Position numbers and translations under genes: made by a program. Of a stretch of DNA of 64,000 nt, positions 29,259-38,424 are shown piece after piece. Position 1 is the first letter of the stretch. The number at the start of each line of letters is the position of its first letter. The notes beneath the pieces were generated by a model. That model had not been told where the DNA came from and made no database searches. It saw only the letters and a list, made by a program, of their open reading frames with translations. This DNA comes from Arachnia propionica (GTDB lineage: Bacteria; Actinomycetota; Actinomycetes; Propionibacteriales; Propionibacteriaceae), in the NCBI RefSeq assembly GCF_037055325.1, contig NZ_CP146373.1:2356001-2420000 (forward strand). The letters are read 5' to 3'.

Positions 29259-29664
29259 AACGCCTCCCCCGCCTCACAATCACCTGCTCTAGGCCCATCC
29301 ACCCGTCTCACGCCCGCCCACTCGAGCCGTAGAGTCGATAGGCAAAAGCAAGGTAAGCATTTCCATCAGAAGGGACAGGCGACTCACGGCAGGAGCAATG
29401 CGTCCCGAGTCAGCTGATTCGAGGCAAGCCTTTCCTGCTTCTTCTTCCTTCACTAGGGGTTTCTCGACGCACCCCACACAAGCGACGGAAAACATTTCGC
29501 AAGCTTTCAATTTTCGAAACACAAGGGACCATTAAAGACGGGCGAATTCCGCGTCGTTTTTGCTCATTTACCCAAGTCAGCAAAGGATTCTCTTGCTTGC
29601 AGGGGGTTGGAACCAGACGTAACGTATTTCTCGTCAGATGCACCACAGACGAAAGGTCCTAGAA
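29259..29664 (+). other. Intergenic region, no gene seen
   Basis: About 400 bp, clearly more A/T-rich than its surroundings from about 29340 on. No convincing frame on either strand. It presumably holds the promoter and 5' leader of the small Cys-rich gene; GAAAGG just before 29665 is its ribosome site. Confidence 0.55.
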
Positions 29665-29931
29665 ATGCCCACCGTCACCCCCGTCAAGTCCTGCGACACC
29701 ACCACCTGCGCTTTCAACAACAAGGGCTGCACCGCCTTCGCGATCACCGTTGACGGCTCTTCGGCCTGCACCACCTTCATCACCCTCGACGCCCGCGCTG
29801 GCCTGCCCACCGCTGAGGGACGCGTCGGCGCCTGCCAGCGCCTCGAATGCGCCCACAACAAGGACCTGCTCTGCAGCGCCTCCGGCGTCACCGTGGTTGA
29901 CGGCGTCTGCACCTCCTACGAGGCCCGCTGA
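29665..29931 (+). CDS. Small DUF1540-type Cys-rich protein (two tandem units)
   Basis: An 88-residue protein containing two related Cys-rich units. The first is VKSCDTTTCAFNNKGCTAFA with a later CTTF; the second is VGACQRLECAHNKDLLCSAS with a later CTSY. The Cys spacing CxxxxC-x5-C and the C-T-[FY] ending match DUF1540, a small domain thought to bind metal, known from Firmicutes and Actinobacteria. There is no signal peptide, so it should be cytoplasmic. The ATG at 29665 follows GAAAGG by 7 nt; an ATG at 29638 would add nine basic residues but lacks a site. It ends at a strong terminator. Function unknown. Confidence 0.85.
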   Translation: MPTVTPVKSCDTTTCAFNNKGCTAFAITVDGSSACTTFITLDARAGLPTAEGRVGACQRLECAHNKDLLCSASGVTVVDGVCTSYEAR

Positions 29932-29971
29932 GTCCCCTGAACGGCCCACAGGGCCGCCACGTCTGAAAGCA

Positions 29972-30008
29972 AAAGCTCAGGCCCCGCTCGGTGCGGGGCC
30001 TGAGCTTT
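29972..30008. terminator. Bidirectional intrinsic terminator
   Basis: A perfect 16-bp stem (29972-29987 with 29993-30008) closes on a TCGGT loop. A-rich and T-rich ends on each side suit both the plus-strand DUF1540 gene and the convergent minus-strand gene ending at 30025. Confidence 0.9.
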
Positions 30009-30024
30009 CTCCCGGGGCCAGCCG

Positions 30025-30861
30025 TCAGATGCACCGGTGGGGGTGCACCGGCCTCGAGTCCTCAACAAGACGCAACACCTGCTGCGTCAATGCCGACAGC
30101 GTCGCAGGGCGATCCTCGAAACGCGCGAAGACTGTCGCGGTCTCATGCTCCCCTACGTGCATCAACGTGACTCCCGATCGGTCGACGTCGATGCAGAAAA
30201 CCCTGTCGAGCACGTGTCCGCAGAGCCCGGAACTGCTCGGGCGAAGGGCGGCCTGCCCCGGCAGACTGCCGTTGATCACGGCACGGCACACCCACCAGAG
30301 GGCATCACATCCCTGCGAGGCCACGACGTCGTGCGTCTCGAAATCGTCACACCAGACTTCGGGCGCTTCCGAACAGGTCGCATGGACTTCCTCCCACGAA
30401 ACCGGGGTGACCCCACTGTGGTCGTGCACCAGGACGCGGTCCGTGACCACCAGACCGATCCGGGTACCGCTGATCTGCGCCAGTTCCGCGACCCGCCCCG
30501 GAAGCTGGTTCTCGGACAGCAGGCGGTCCACGGCGGCATTCGGCAGCAGGACGAGCTCGCCCAGCAGGTGGGCGGAAGCCGCGATGACCGAGAGCATCAC
30601 GTCGTTGCTGTATCGGGTCAGGTCCATCCGCACCACGGTCCCGGAGCCGGGGGGCAGGGTGGACAACAGGCAGTCCTCGTCGGGGCGGACAGCCACCACA
30701 ATGTCTCCCTGGGCGGTCAGCCCGTGGGCGACGAAGTCGTACTGACTGCTGATCCGCCAAGCCACCAGGGAGCAGGCCGCCCCTCCCCGCAGCATCCGTC
30801 CCGCTAAGGAGCGCGCGCGCTCAAGACACATGTCTTGGGAAGCCTCTGGTGAAGTGGTCAT
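30025..30861 (-). CDS. Uncharacterised 278-residue protein
   Basis: Not recognised with confidence. It is soluble, has no signal peptide or membrane segment, and contains 11 Cys spread along the chain. The N-terminal ~90 residues (CLERARSLAGRMLRGGAACSLVAWRI and following) have the rhythm of a split beta-barrel as in HugZ/pyridoxamine-oxidase-like proteins, and a DUF2470-like tail is possible; both are guesses. The ATG has GGAAGG about 9 nt upstream and a TAGGCT box 31 nt upstream. It is a single-gene unit between the terminator at 29972-30008 and the ABC transporter genes. Confidence 0.7.
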   Translation of the reverse strand: MTTSPEASQDMCLERARSLAGRMLRGGAACSLVAWRISSQYDFVAHGLTAQGDIVVAVRPDEDCLLSTLPPGSGTVVRMDLTRYSNDVMLSVIAASAHLLGELVLLPNAAVDRLLSENQLPGRVAELAQISGTRIGLVVTDRVLVHDHSGVTPVSWEEVHATCSEAPEVWCDDFETHDVVASQGCDALWWVCRAVINGSLPGQAALRPSSSGLCGHVLDRVFCIDVDRSGVTLMHVGEHETATVFARFEDRPATLSALTQQVLRLVEDSRPVHPHRCI

Positions 30862-30891
30862 CCGCGCCCGCCTTCCAGCTTGATTAACGTC

Positions 30892-30897
30892 AGCCTA
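30892..30897 (-). promoter_or_regulatory. Predicted -10 box
   Basis: On the minus strand this reads TAGGCT, 30 nt before the ATG at 30861, leaving a short leader with the GGAAGG ribosome site. Confidence 0.4.
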
Positions 30898-30962
30898 GCG
30901 CACTGAAAACTGAGAAGGAATGCCTACTCTCAGCTACGTGCAACGAGCAGCGGGCGGCGAGG

Positions 30963-32588
30963 TCAGCGTTTCCGCTGCACCCTCACCTTCGAACCGCCCC
31001 CACCACGACCGGAACGCCCGGACTTCTGCTCCTCCAGCAGGCGCTGCTGCTCCTCACGTTCATCCATCAGGGCCTGCTGATCGAATCCGGAACGCAGGAC
31101 CAGCCAGGTGACCGTCGCAATGCCCAACGAGATCCAGGATGGCCACCCGAGGACGAGCGGCAGGGTGATCAACGCGACGATGTCGATGCCGCGGATGAAG
31201 GAGAACATCATGCCCGGCGGCATGGCCCCGATCCCGACCGAGACCATGGGGCCGCCATAGTTCGGGGGCTTCGCACACACCCAGCGGAAGGCCGCCAGCA
31301 GACCGCCCAACGCGGTGATGAGTGAGACCGAGAGCCCGGTGACCGGATCGAACTCAGCTCCGCCGAAGATCCCCCCGAAAGCGGGCATCGTCGCAGCCGC
31401 CCAGAGCAGCGCCAGCAGGGCGGGCACCGTCATGGCGGCCTGCCTGACATCACCCGGGGAGAACGGGAAACAGCGCTGGAGACCCTTGGTGCGGGTCAGC
31501 ACACGCAGCGTGTTGCAGAAACCAATCAGGGCAGTCATCAGCACCAGCGCGGAGATCGACGGGTTCAGCACCTCGATGCGGAGTGCGTGGACGGCGTAGG
31601 GAACAGCAATGGAGGCCAGCCAGAAAGCCAGCGGCTTGGGAGCACGCCACAGCCGCTGCAGGTCGCGCAGGACGATGGCCCACACGCCACTGCCCGACCC
31701 ACGGGTCGGACGGACGTGCCCACGACGTCGTGCCTGGTCCTCGACCAGGATGTCGCGGACCAGGGCGAAATCGAGGGCGAAAGCGGCGCCCTGCATGCCC
31801 GCGAGCAGCGATGAACCCGCGGTGAGTCGCTGGCGACGCATGTGGCGCAGCCGGAGCCAGGCGGGCACGATAGAAATCAGACCCAGCAGCAGACCACCGC
31901 CCGCCACCACCCAGGCAAAGTCGACGCTCAGCGCGGCCACGAGACTGATGGGCGCCACCCCGGCGGAGATCGTGACCAGGACGAGCAGGGCGGCGAAGGC
32001 GATGATCCCGATCAACCACAGCAGCGCGGTGGTGATCCAGCGCCGTTCCGCTCCTTGCTCGGCAGCCGCGAAGGCCACCAGCCCAAAGCATCCGAGGCCG
32101 GATGCCAGCCCCCAGGTGAGAACCTCCGTGGTGTTGCCACCGACCAGGGCCGCCACGAGCACCCCGAGTCCTGCGCCGAAAACCAAAGCCACAATCACCG
32201 AGGCAACGAGGCGCCCCGCAAGCATCCTGCGCCGGTCGACATTGCCGTCCATGACCCAGAAACCCTCGGCGGCCGAGGCCACAACGGGACCAAACAGGCG
32301 CGCAGCCACGAGGGCCAGGGCCAGGAATCCCGCGACGGCGACCCAGGGCAGCAGCCCCCGCGCCGCCCGGCAGGAATCGGCCGCGCAATCCGCCACGCTG
32401 CGTTGGGCCTGCATGATGGAGCTGATCACCATGGCGCCGATCAGGACGAGAGCGAAAACCATCACGTAGGCGTCCTGCATGGCCTGGAAGAGGTTGCGGT
32501 CAGCCCTGCCGCGCCGCCAGTCGCGCACGAGAAGACGGAGCTGTTTCTCATCGACCTCGCCGATGACCCCGAACCGTTCGTCGCTCAT
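30963..32588 (-). CDS. ABC transporter membrane subunit (DUF6297-like)
   Basis: A 541-residue polytopic membrane protein with roughly a dozen hydrophobic segments in two blocks separated by a hydrophilic linker near 265-320. It opens with a soluble ~40-residue stretch and ends in a basic, Gln/Gly-rich tail. The gene overlaps the upstream ATPase gene by 4 bp, which makes it that ATPase's membrane partner. The sequence resembles the actinobacterial DUF6297 group of ABC permeases, recalled from memory and unverified. Substrate unknown; no binding protein is nearby, which fits an exporter. Confidence 0.75.
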   Translation of the reverse strand: MSDERFGVIGEVDEKQLRLLVRDWRRGRADRNLFQAMQDAYVMVFALVLIGAMVISSIMQAQRSVADCAADSCRAARGLLPWVAVAGFLALALVAARLFGPVVASAAEGFWVMDGNVDRRRMLAGRLVASVIVALVFGAGLGVLVAALVGGNTTEVLTWGLASGLGCFGLVAFAAAEQGAERRWITTALLWLIGIIAFAALLVLVTISAGVAPISLVAALSVDFAWVVAGGGLLLGLISIVPAWLRLRHMRRQRLTAGSSLLAGMQGAAFALDFALVRDILVEDQARRRGHVRPTRGSGSGVWAIVLRDLQRLWRAPKPLAFWLASIAVPYAVHALRIEVLNPSISALVLMTALIGFCNTLRVLTRTKGLQRCFPFSPGDVRQAAMTVPALLALLWAAATMPAFGGIFGGAEFDPVTGLSVSLITALGGLLAAFRWVCAKPPNYGGPMVSVGIGAMPPGMMFSFIRGIDIVALITLPLVLGWPSWISLGIATVTWLVLRSGFDQQALMDEREEQQRLLEEQKSGRSGRGGGGSKVRVQRKR

Positions 32589-33235
32589 CGACGTTCCCCC
32601 AGCCTCACCTCGCGGGCGCCGATGGCGGCCAGCAGGCTGGGTTCGTGGCTGGCCAGCACGATCGCCAGACCGTCACCGAGCTCCGCCTTGAGGCGGGACC
32701 CAAGCCATTCGATACCTTCGACGTCGAGCCGCTGCTCCGGTTCGTCCAGGACCAGCAGGCGCCGGGGCCTGACGAAAGCAGTGGCCAGCGCCAGGCGTCG
32801 CCGCTGACCAGACGACAGGGTCGAGGGCAGCTGCCCGGCCTGGGGAACGAGCTGCACCTCCTCGAGGATCTCGTCGACCAGGTCGTCGGGGTCAGCGATC
32901 CCATGGGCCCGCGCCAGCAGGTCGAGATGCTCCACGACAGACAGGTCGGGGAAAAAATCGAGATCGTCAATGACGGTGGCCACGTTGCGGCGGATCTCCG
33001 GGCTGGTTTCCTTCATCTTCACACCCAGCACCTCGACGGTGCCTTCATCGGGCCGATCGGCCCCGACCAGGCACCGCAGCACCGTCGACTTGCCCGCGCC
33101 GTTGCGCCCGGTGAGCGCGACGGCCTCTCCCGCGGCCACCTTGAGGTCGAAGCCTTCCACAATGGTCGCGGGCCCGTAGGCCTTCTTCAGTTTTTCAACC
33201 TTGAGAACGATGTCCTTCTTCGCCACGGCGACCAT
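32585..33235 (-). CDS. ABC transporter ATP-binding protein
   Basis: A 216-residue ATPase. Walker A is GRNGAGKST, the signature motif is the variant LSSGQRRRLALATAF, and Walker B is RLLVLDEPEQRLD, with the Glu following DEP unusually in the E-Q-R context. The Q-loop region lacks an obvious Gln (ATVIDDLDFFPDLSVVEHLDLL). It is short, in the size range of CcmA-type exporters. Partner of the downstream membrane protein. Confidence 0.9.
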   Translation of the reverse strand: MVAVAKKDIVLKVEKLKKAYGPATIVEGFDLKVAAGEAVALTGRNGAGKSTVLRCLVGADRPDEGTVEVLGVKMKETSPEIRRNVATVIDDLDFFPDLSVVEHLDLLARAHGIADPDDLVDEILEEVQLVPQAGQLPSTLSSGQRRRLALATAFVRPRRLLVLDEPEQRLDVEGIEWLGSRLKAELGDGLAIVLASHEPSLLAAIGAREVRLGERR

Positions 33236-33322
33236 TGTGGCGCATCCCAGCCGGGCACCAGGGCACCACGCAGCGGTATGCGACGCTCATGACATGTGCT
33301 GTCCTCATTTGCCCTTTTTGTG

Positions 33323-33328
33323 TAGGAT
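33323..33328 (+). promoter_or_regulatory. Predicted -10 box
   Basis: TAGGAT lies 29 nt before the ATG at 33358, which has its own ribosome site (ggaggt), giving a short normal leader. Confidence 0.45.
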
Positions 33329-33357
33329 GCAGGAAATTACCAACGGAGGTAGCCCGT

Positions 33358-33927
33358 ATGAGCGGAATTGCCCGCGTCCAGCCCGAAGCCACACTGCATC
33401 CCGGCAAACTCGATCTGCTTGCCAGGTGGCTTCCCGATCAATGGTGGTTCGATGGCGATTCCTCGGACCTGGAGATCGTCGCTAGGTTCCGATTCGTCGA
33501 TCCCAACGACGTCGTGGGACTCGACTGCATGCTGGTGCGCTCCATGGACGCCGTCTACCACGTCCCCGTCACGTGGCGTCCCCACCCGCTGGACTGCGGT
33601 GCACTGATCGGGACCCTCCAGCACTCAGAGCTGGGAACCCGGTACTGCTACGACGCCCAGACCGACCCGGTCTACCTGGACGAGCTGGTGCGGGTGATCC
33701 GGGAGAAGGACTCGGACGCCGACATCGTGGCAATCGGACAGGACACGCCATACCCCAGGAACATCAAGGTCTTCGGCAGCGGTTTGGTAGCCGGGGAAAC
33801 CTCGGGGTATCCGCACGTGGTACACAAACTCAACCGCGCCCCGATCAACGACGTCGTCGGCCAGCTGATGGGCCAGTGGCGCCACCACGGCATCGATCGC
33901 GTCGATTTGTTGGCCGTTCTGCACTGA
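33358..33927 (+). CDS. Maltokinase N-terminal cap-like domain protein
   Basis: A 189-residue protein resembling the N-terminal cap of actinobacterial maltokinases (CG0192-type). Typical are the opening ARVQPEATLHPGKLDLLARWLPDQWWF and the strand with VPVTWRPHPLDCGALIGTLQHSELG. The catalytic kinase domain is absent, so it is a stand-alone cap protein of unknown function. ATG at 33358 has ggaggt 7 nt upstream. It sits 32 bp before menG on the same strand but menG appears to have its own promoter. Confidence 0.8.
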   Translation: MSGIARVQPEATLHPGKLDLLARWLPDQWWFDGDSSDLEIVARFRFVDPNDVVGLDCMLVRSMDAVYHVPVTWRPHPLDCGALIGTLQHSELGTRYCYDAQTDPVYLDELVRVIREKDSDADIVAIGQDTPYPRNIKVFGSGLVAGETSGYPHVVHKLNRAPINDVVGQLMGQWRHHGIDRVDLLAVLH

Positions 33928-33947
33928 AATTTGTCAAGGGCTGGCGA

Positions 33948-33953
33948 TAAGGT
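33948..33953 (+). promoter_or_regulatory. Predicted -10 box of menG (leaderless)
   Basis: TAAGGT fits TAnnnT and ends exactly 6 nt before the ATG at 33960. No ribosome site is present, so a leaderless transcript is likely. Confidence 0.45.
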
Positions 33954-33959
33954 GTGCGC

Positions 33960-34652
33960 ATGCACCAGACCCGAGCCAACCTCGACAAGAAACGCGCCGA
34001 GGTCTCGGCCATGTTCGACGGTGTCGCCGCACGCTACGACCTGTTGAACTCGTTGCTGTCGCTGGGCAGGGACCGCGGCTGGCGCCGGGAAACCGTGACA
34101 GCCGTCGCCGCACGTCCAGGGGAACGCATCCTGGACCTGGCCGCCGGCACCGGCACGTCATCGTTGCCTTTCGTGGAGACGGGTGCACACGTCTTCCCCA
34201 CAGACCTGTCGATGGGGATGCTGAAAACGGGCAAGCAGCAACACCCGCGGCTGTCCTTCGTTCGCGGCGACGCCTTGGCCCTGCCCTACGCCGACTCGGT
34301 GTTCGACGCAGTGACCATCAGCTACGGCCTGCGCAACGTAGAGGATACCGCCGCCGCTTTGCGGGAGTTGCTGCGCGTGACCCGCCCGGGCGGGCGCATG
34401 GTGATCGCGGAGTTCTCCACCCCGGTGAACCGGGCGCTGCGGTTCATCTACGCCCACGGCGCATTGCGGGCGCTACCCGTGGCTGCCAAAGTGTCGAGCA
34501 ACCCCGTTGCCTACGGATACCTGGCGGAGTCGATCCTCGCGTGGCCCGCGCAGGAGGAGCTGGCAAACCTGATCGCGGACTGCGGCTGGCAAAACGTCGA
34601 GTGGAAAAACCTGACGGGCGGCATAGTTGCTCTGCACCGGGCTTGGAAATGA
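33960..34652 (+). CDS. menG: Demethylmenaquinone methyltransferase
   Basis: UbiE/MenG-family SAM-dependent methyltransferase of about 230 residues, catalysing the last step of menaquinone synthesis. Visible motifs: [20 protein letters not shown] near the N-terminus, the SAM-binding loop [15 protein letters not shown], and the family signature [19 protein letters not shown]. The ATG at 33960 is chosen because a TAnnnT box ends 6 nt before it; a GTG two codons upstream is an alternative. The stop overlaps the next gene by 4 bp. Confidence 0.93.
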   Translation: MHQTRANLDKKRAEVSAMFDGVAARYDLLNSLLSLGRDRGWRRETVTAVAARPGERILDLAAGTGTSSLPFVETGAHVFPTDLSMGMLKTGKQQHPRLSFVRGDALALPYADSVFDAVTISYGLRNVEDTAAALRELLRVTRPGGRMVIAEFSTPVNRALRFIYAHGALRALPVAAKVSSNPVAYGYLAESILAWPAQEELANLIADCGWQNVEWKNLTGGIVALHRAWK

Positions 34653-36343
34653 CGTTTCTGCTGGACCCGTACGCAGCCCGAAGCTGCCCCGTCAAGACCT
34701 TCAACGCTTTCGACCCTGGCACCCCGAAACCCGAGAACCCTCTCGATGAGTCGCTGCTAGAGGCATTCGCGGGCGGCTCGGAGTTCCGCGATTCCATGCT
34801 GAAGGCCCTCTGCCGCGCCGCCGACGTGGTCGATTTGCGCGGAGAGAAGAACCCGACCGAAACCTTGGACGCAATGGGCGCCGGCGCATCTGTGATCATT
34901 GGCGGAACACTCCCGGCAGACGAGCAGGGACATCGTGTCGGAAGCCCTGATGCCCTCGTACGCGGTAGCGACCGGCCCGGTGGACGTCCCGGCTATTGGC
35001 CGCTGCGTGTCAAGCCCTATCGCCTGCTGGAGGAACAGCGAAACGCCAAGGAACTGCGCGTCTCCACGCTCACCTCCCCAACTGTTCTAGAACCACTCCC
35101 TGGATACCGTTTCCGGTCCTACCGGCAGGGGGTGCTGTTGGAGCTGGCCCATCACTGGAGACTGCTCCAGGCCTGCGGTCGTTCGGCCTCCACTGCCATC
35201 GTCGGATCAATCGGTTTCGACGACCGCACCAGGGGGCTGATCGTCTGGGTGCCCCTCGAGCTGCGCTTCCTGCGCACCTTCTCCCGCACATCACCCAGCG
35301 GTCACCGGCTCCGTTCGGCGCTGGAACGCTACGACCACGAGCACGGGTTCCGGGTGCACGTCGCCCAGCAAGCGATGACCCGCGAAATGGATGATTCCCG
35401 CCCTCCTGCAGTGCGTCCCATCCGAGTGCCGGAGTGCGAGTGGTGTGCCTGGTGGGAGACGTGTCGACCTCGCATGGACGACGACGACATCTCGCTACGC
35501 ATCTCCAAGACACCACTCGACGTCCGCGAACTCCAGACCCTGATGGGGCTCGGTATCACGACGGTCTCGCAGCTAGCCGACGCGGATGTTGATGCTCTGC
35601 TTCCCGACTACCTGCCGCTCACCGCGCATCGCGACCGCTCGGAGGCCAGGTTGCGCACCGCCGCCCGGCGCGCCCGGATGCTGAAGCGAGGGGTCGCCCT
35701 GGAAAAGGCCTCGCTGGAACCCATCGAGGCTCCGCGAGCACCGGTGGAGGTGGACCTGGACATCGAAACTGACGACGGCGACCGCACCTACCTGTGGGGG
35801 GTCATGCTGACCGACCGCGCCACGGGGAAACAGAAATATCAGCACTTCAGCTCTTTCACCTACCTCTCCCCCAGCGGAGAGCTGGATCTCGCGATTAATT
35901 TCGCCCGCTGGCTCCTGCGGTTGGTGAACAAACACCCCGATCTGCTCGTCTACCACTATTCCGACTACGAGTTGGTGCGCCTGCGTCGCCTCGCCCAGCG
36001 CAGCGGGAACCCTGATCTGTCAGCGGTCTGCGAGCTCATCAAGGACCATTTCGTAGATCTTTTCCAGCTGGTCCGCGACAACTTCGTCGCCGTAGACGGT
36101 CTGGGGTTGAAGGTGGTCGCGAGCAAGGGCGCGGGGTTCTCGTGGCGCGATGAGGAACCGGGCGGTTTGAACTCGCAGACCTGGTTCGCCACCGCCGTTG
36201 ACGGCCTCAACGCCGCGGAGCGCAAAGCGGCGCGCATGCGCGTGCTGGAGTACAACGAGGACGACGTCCGGGCCACCTGGCACGTCAGGGAGTGGATGGA
36301 TCGGCTCGATGCGGAAACCCACGAGGACGCCCAACCCACCTGA
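34649..36343 (+). CDS. TM0106-family RecB-like putative nuclease
   Basis: A 564-residue protein joining a RecB-type nuclease-like N-terminal half to an RNase H-like C-terminal domain. The N-terminus [20 protein letters not shown] is the usual TM0106 opening. A possible PD-(D/E)xK site is at GSPDALVR...YWPLRVK, but the second acidic residue appears replaced (R-V-K). A Cys cluster [10 protein letters not shown], with an earlier Cys, could hold an iron-sulfur cluster as in RecB/AddB. The C-terminal domain has [27 protein letters not shown] and YNEDDVRAT, the DEDD-like acidic set of RNase_H_2 domains. The ATG overlaps the menG stop (ATGA), so the two are co-translated. Role in DNA or RNA processing is inferred. 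Confidence 0.85.
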   Translation: MTFLLDPYAARSCPVKTFNAFDPGTPKPENPLDESLLEAFAGGSEFRDSMLKALCRAADVVDLRGEKNPTETLDAMGAGASVIIGGTLPADEQGHRVGSPDALVRGSDRPGGRPGYWPLRVKPYRLLEEQRNAKELRVSTLTSPTVLEPLPGYRFRSYRQGVLLELAHHWRLLQACGRSASTAIVGSIGFDDRTRGLIVWVPLELRFLRTFSRTSPSGHRLRSALERYDHEHGFRVHVAQQAMTREMDDSRPPAVRPIRVPECEWCAWWETCRPRMDDDDISLRISKTPLDVRELQTLMGLGITTVSQLADADVDALLPDYLPLTAHRDRSEARLRTAARRARMLKRGVALEKASLEPIEAPRAPVEVDLDIETDDGDRTYLWGVMLTDRATGKQKYQHFSSFTYLSPSGELDLAINFARWLLRLVNKHPDLLVYHYSDYELVRLRRLAQRSGNPDLSAVCELIKDHFVDLFQLVRDNFVAVDGLGLKVVASKGAGFSWRDEEPGGLNSQTWFATAVDGLNAAERKAARMRVLEYNEDDVRATWHVREWMDRLDAETHEDAQPT

Positions 36344-36375
36344 TCGCATCCCGGATAGCCGGTCAGCCGTCCCTG

Positions 36376-38322
36376 TCAGGAGGCGGCTGACAGGGTCATG
36401 TCCAGAAGCTTGTTAGCCACCTGAGGACCGAACAGGTCGTTGTCCACGTGACTGCCGTCGGGCCGCATCAAGTTGCCGTTCACGGTGTCATCGCACAGTG
36501 GCCCAGGGCCAACGCCCGGAGCGTCGCCGCAGAACAGGGAGTCCCCGTCGATGGTGCGGATGTCATCGCGTTGCGCCGCCACTTCCGTGACGATCTGGTT
36601 GAACCGCTGCCGATACTCGTCATGCTCGATCGTGTACTTGATCAACATGGACGCCAGCTCGTTGTCGGGACGTGACATCAGGCCGATGCCGGGGCGCTCA
36701 GTCAGCACGATCACCAGGGTTTCCCCACGCCCCGTCAACCGGTCGGCGGTGGCGATGAGGTCGCGGCGCTGCGCCTCCCAGAACTCGTCCGACTCCGGGG
36801 AGAGCACCCGGTCGCCCTCGTAGCGGTCAATGTACTCGTGCCGAGACCACCACAGGATTATTCCGGGAGAGTGGACTCGGATGGCCTCATCCTGCACGTC
36901 CTTGACGGGCGGGCAGAGCTTACCGAACTCATCGTTGGGCCCGAAGTACAGGAATGTGCCCATCGGTGTGCACATGCCCTGGGCTGTTTCTACCACGGTC
37001 AATCCCCGTTCCTGTCCGGCCACGGCCAGCGGATCGGCTATCCGCAGCGGAACAGAGTCACCGACCAGCATGATGACGTCACGCCTGATCTCCCCACTAC
37101 CGTGTCCCAGACGCAGCGCCCGCGCGAGCGGGGTGCCACCCACGAAACCGCTGCTCAGGGCCATGATAACCATCGCAGTGGCTCCTGCGACGATCGCTCT
37201 CCACGGCTTGAGGAAATTCCCGATTCGCCCCTGCCTGATCGGCATCTCCAGCAGATGATATGAGGCGGAGGAACACACGAGGGTCAACACCAACACAGCC
37301 ACCGTCCGCAAAGGTCGGAAGGTCCCGGAGTTGACCCCGAACCACACCGCCACTGGCCAGTGCCACAGGTACAGGCCGTAGGAGATTCTGCCGAGATAAC
37401 TGATCGGCGCGAACGCGAGCACTTTGGCCTCGGGCGTCGCCAGGCCGTAGCGGACGCCGAGGATGAGCGCGCCGGTCCCCAACGAGAACAGCAGCGCACC
37501 CCCGTGGAAGTAGAACGGAGCGGGACCATCCAGCACGGCGAACAGGACCGCGGTCGAGACCGCACCGCCCCAGAACAGGAACCTGGCACAGCGGGTGCAC
37601 CATGCAGCGAACCGAGGATTGGCGGCAAGGATCGCCAGCAGTGCCCCGAGCATCGGTTCGAAAGCCTTCGCATCGGTTCCCATGTAGGCCCGTTCCGCCG
37701 CCTGCGGCGCGTAGAAAAGCGCCAGAAGCACCGCCGAGGCCACGACGATCGCGACAGCAACCCCCGCCAGGACTCGCACCGCATTCCGGTTCCCGGCCCG
37801 GAAAACCCTCAGCACCAGCCAGGTGATTCCGGCGATGAGCAACGGCCAGACAATGTAGAACTGTTCCTCGACGGCAAGGCTCCACATGTGCAGCAGGGGC
37901 GAGACAGTGCCGTCATTCTCGAAATACGAGGCCGAGCCTATGAATCGCCAGTTCGCGAGGTAGAAGATCGTGTACCAGGCGTCAAGGGAGAGATTGTCGC
38001 GGCGATGCACCAGCGCAAAATTCCCCGCCCAGATGAGGACGACGCACACCACCAACAGGGCGGCGGGCATGAGTCGTTTGATCCGCCTACTCCAGAAATC
38101 GCCCAGGGATATCCGTCCGCTGCGTTCGACCTGCGCTATCAGTCCCGAGGTAATGAGGAAACCGGAGAGCACGAAGAACATGTCCACGCCCAGAAACCCG
38201 GCCGCCATGTAGGGGGCCGAGACGTGGAAGAGAACCACCAGCCCTACCGCTATGGTCCGCAGACCATCAAGCGCGTCGAACCGGTTGCCGTGACGTGCGG
38301 GGGCCTCGGACAGCGAATTCAC
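36376..38322 (-). CDS. OatA-like membrane acyltransferase with SGNH domain
   Basis: About 648 residues. The N-terminal ~370 residues form an Acyl_transf_3-type membrane domain: FDALDGLRTIAVGLVVLFHV, FLGVDMFFVLSGFLITS, and WSLAVEEQFYIVWPLL are its hallmarks. The C-terminal part is an SGNH-hydrolase-like domain with LVGDSVPLRI (catalytic Ser block) and RPDGSHVDN (Asp-His block). Such proteins move acetyl groups across the membrane onto peptidoglycan or surface glycans. I place the start at GTG 38322, 7 nt after a TAGCAT box; a GTG at 38355 would add 11 residues. It stands alone on this strand after pntB. Confidence 0.88.
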   Translation of the reverse strand: MNSLSEAPARHGNRFDALDGLRTIAVGLVVLFHVSAPYMAAGFLGVDMFFVLSGFLITSGLIAQVERSGRISLGDFWSRRIKRLMPAALLVVCVVLIWAGNFALVHRRDNLSLDAWYTIFYLANWRFIGSASYFENDGTVSPLLHMWSLAVEEQFYIVWPLLIAGITWLVLRVFRAGNRNAVRVLAGVAVAIVVASAVLLALFYAPQAAERAYMGTDAKAFEPMLGALLAILAANPRFAAWCTRCARFLFWGGAVSTAVLFAVLDGPAPFYFHGGALLFSLGTGALILGVRYGLATPEAKVLAFAPISYLGRISYGLYLWHWPVAVWFGVNSGTFRPLRTVAVLVLTLVCSSASYHLLEMPIRQGRIGNFLKPWRAIVAGATAMVIMALSSGFVGGTPLARALRLGHGSGEIRRDVIMLVGDSVPLRIADPLAVAGQERGLTVVETAQGMCTPMGTFLYFGPNDEFGKLCPPVKDVQDEAIRVHSPGIILWWSRHEYIDRYEGDRVLSPESDEFWEAQRRDLIATADRLTGRGETLVIVLTERPGIGLMSRPDNELASMLIKYTIEHDEYRQRFNQIVTEVAAQRDDIRTIDGDSLFCGDAPGVGPGPLCDDTVNGNLMRPDGSHVDNDLFGPQVANKLLDMTLSAAS

Positions 38323-38329
38323 GGGCGGA

Positions 38330-38335
38330 ATGCTA
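38330..38335 (-). promoter_or_regulatory. Predicted -10 box of acyltransferase gene (leaderless)
   Basis: On the minus strand TAGCAT is followed by 7 nt and then the GTG at 38322. This spacing matches the other leaderless genes in the window and decides the start. Confidence 0.4.
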
Positions 38336-38424
38336 GCACCGTTCGCGTTCCCCACACCTTCTCGGAAGAGAGGACGAGATGCAGAAAAACATGCTCCCGT
38401 TTCCCCGGTTGAAACGGCAAGGAA

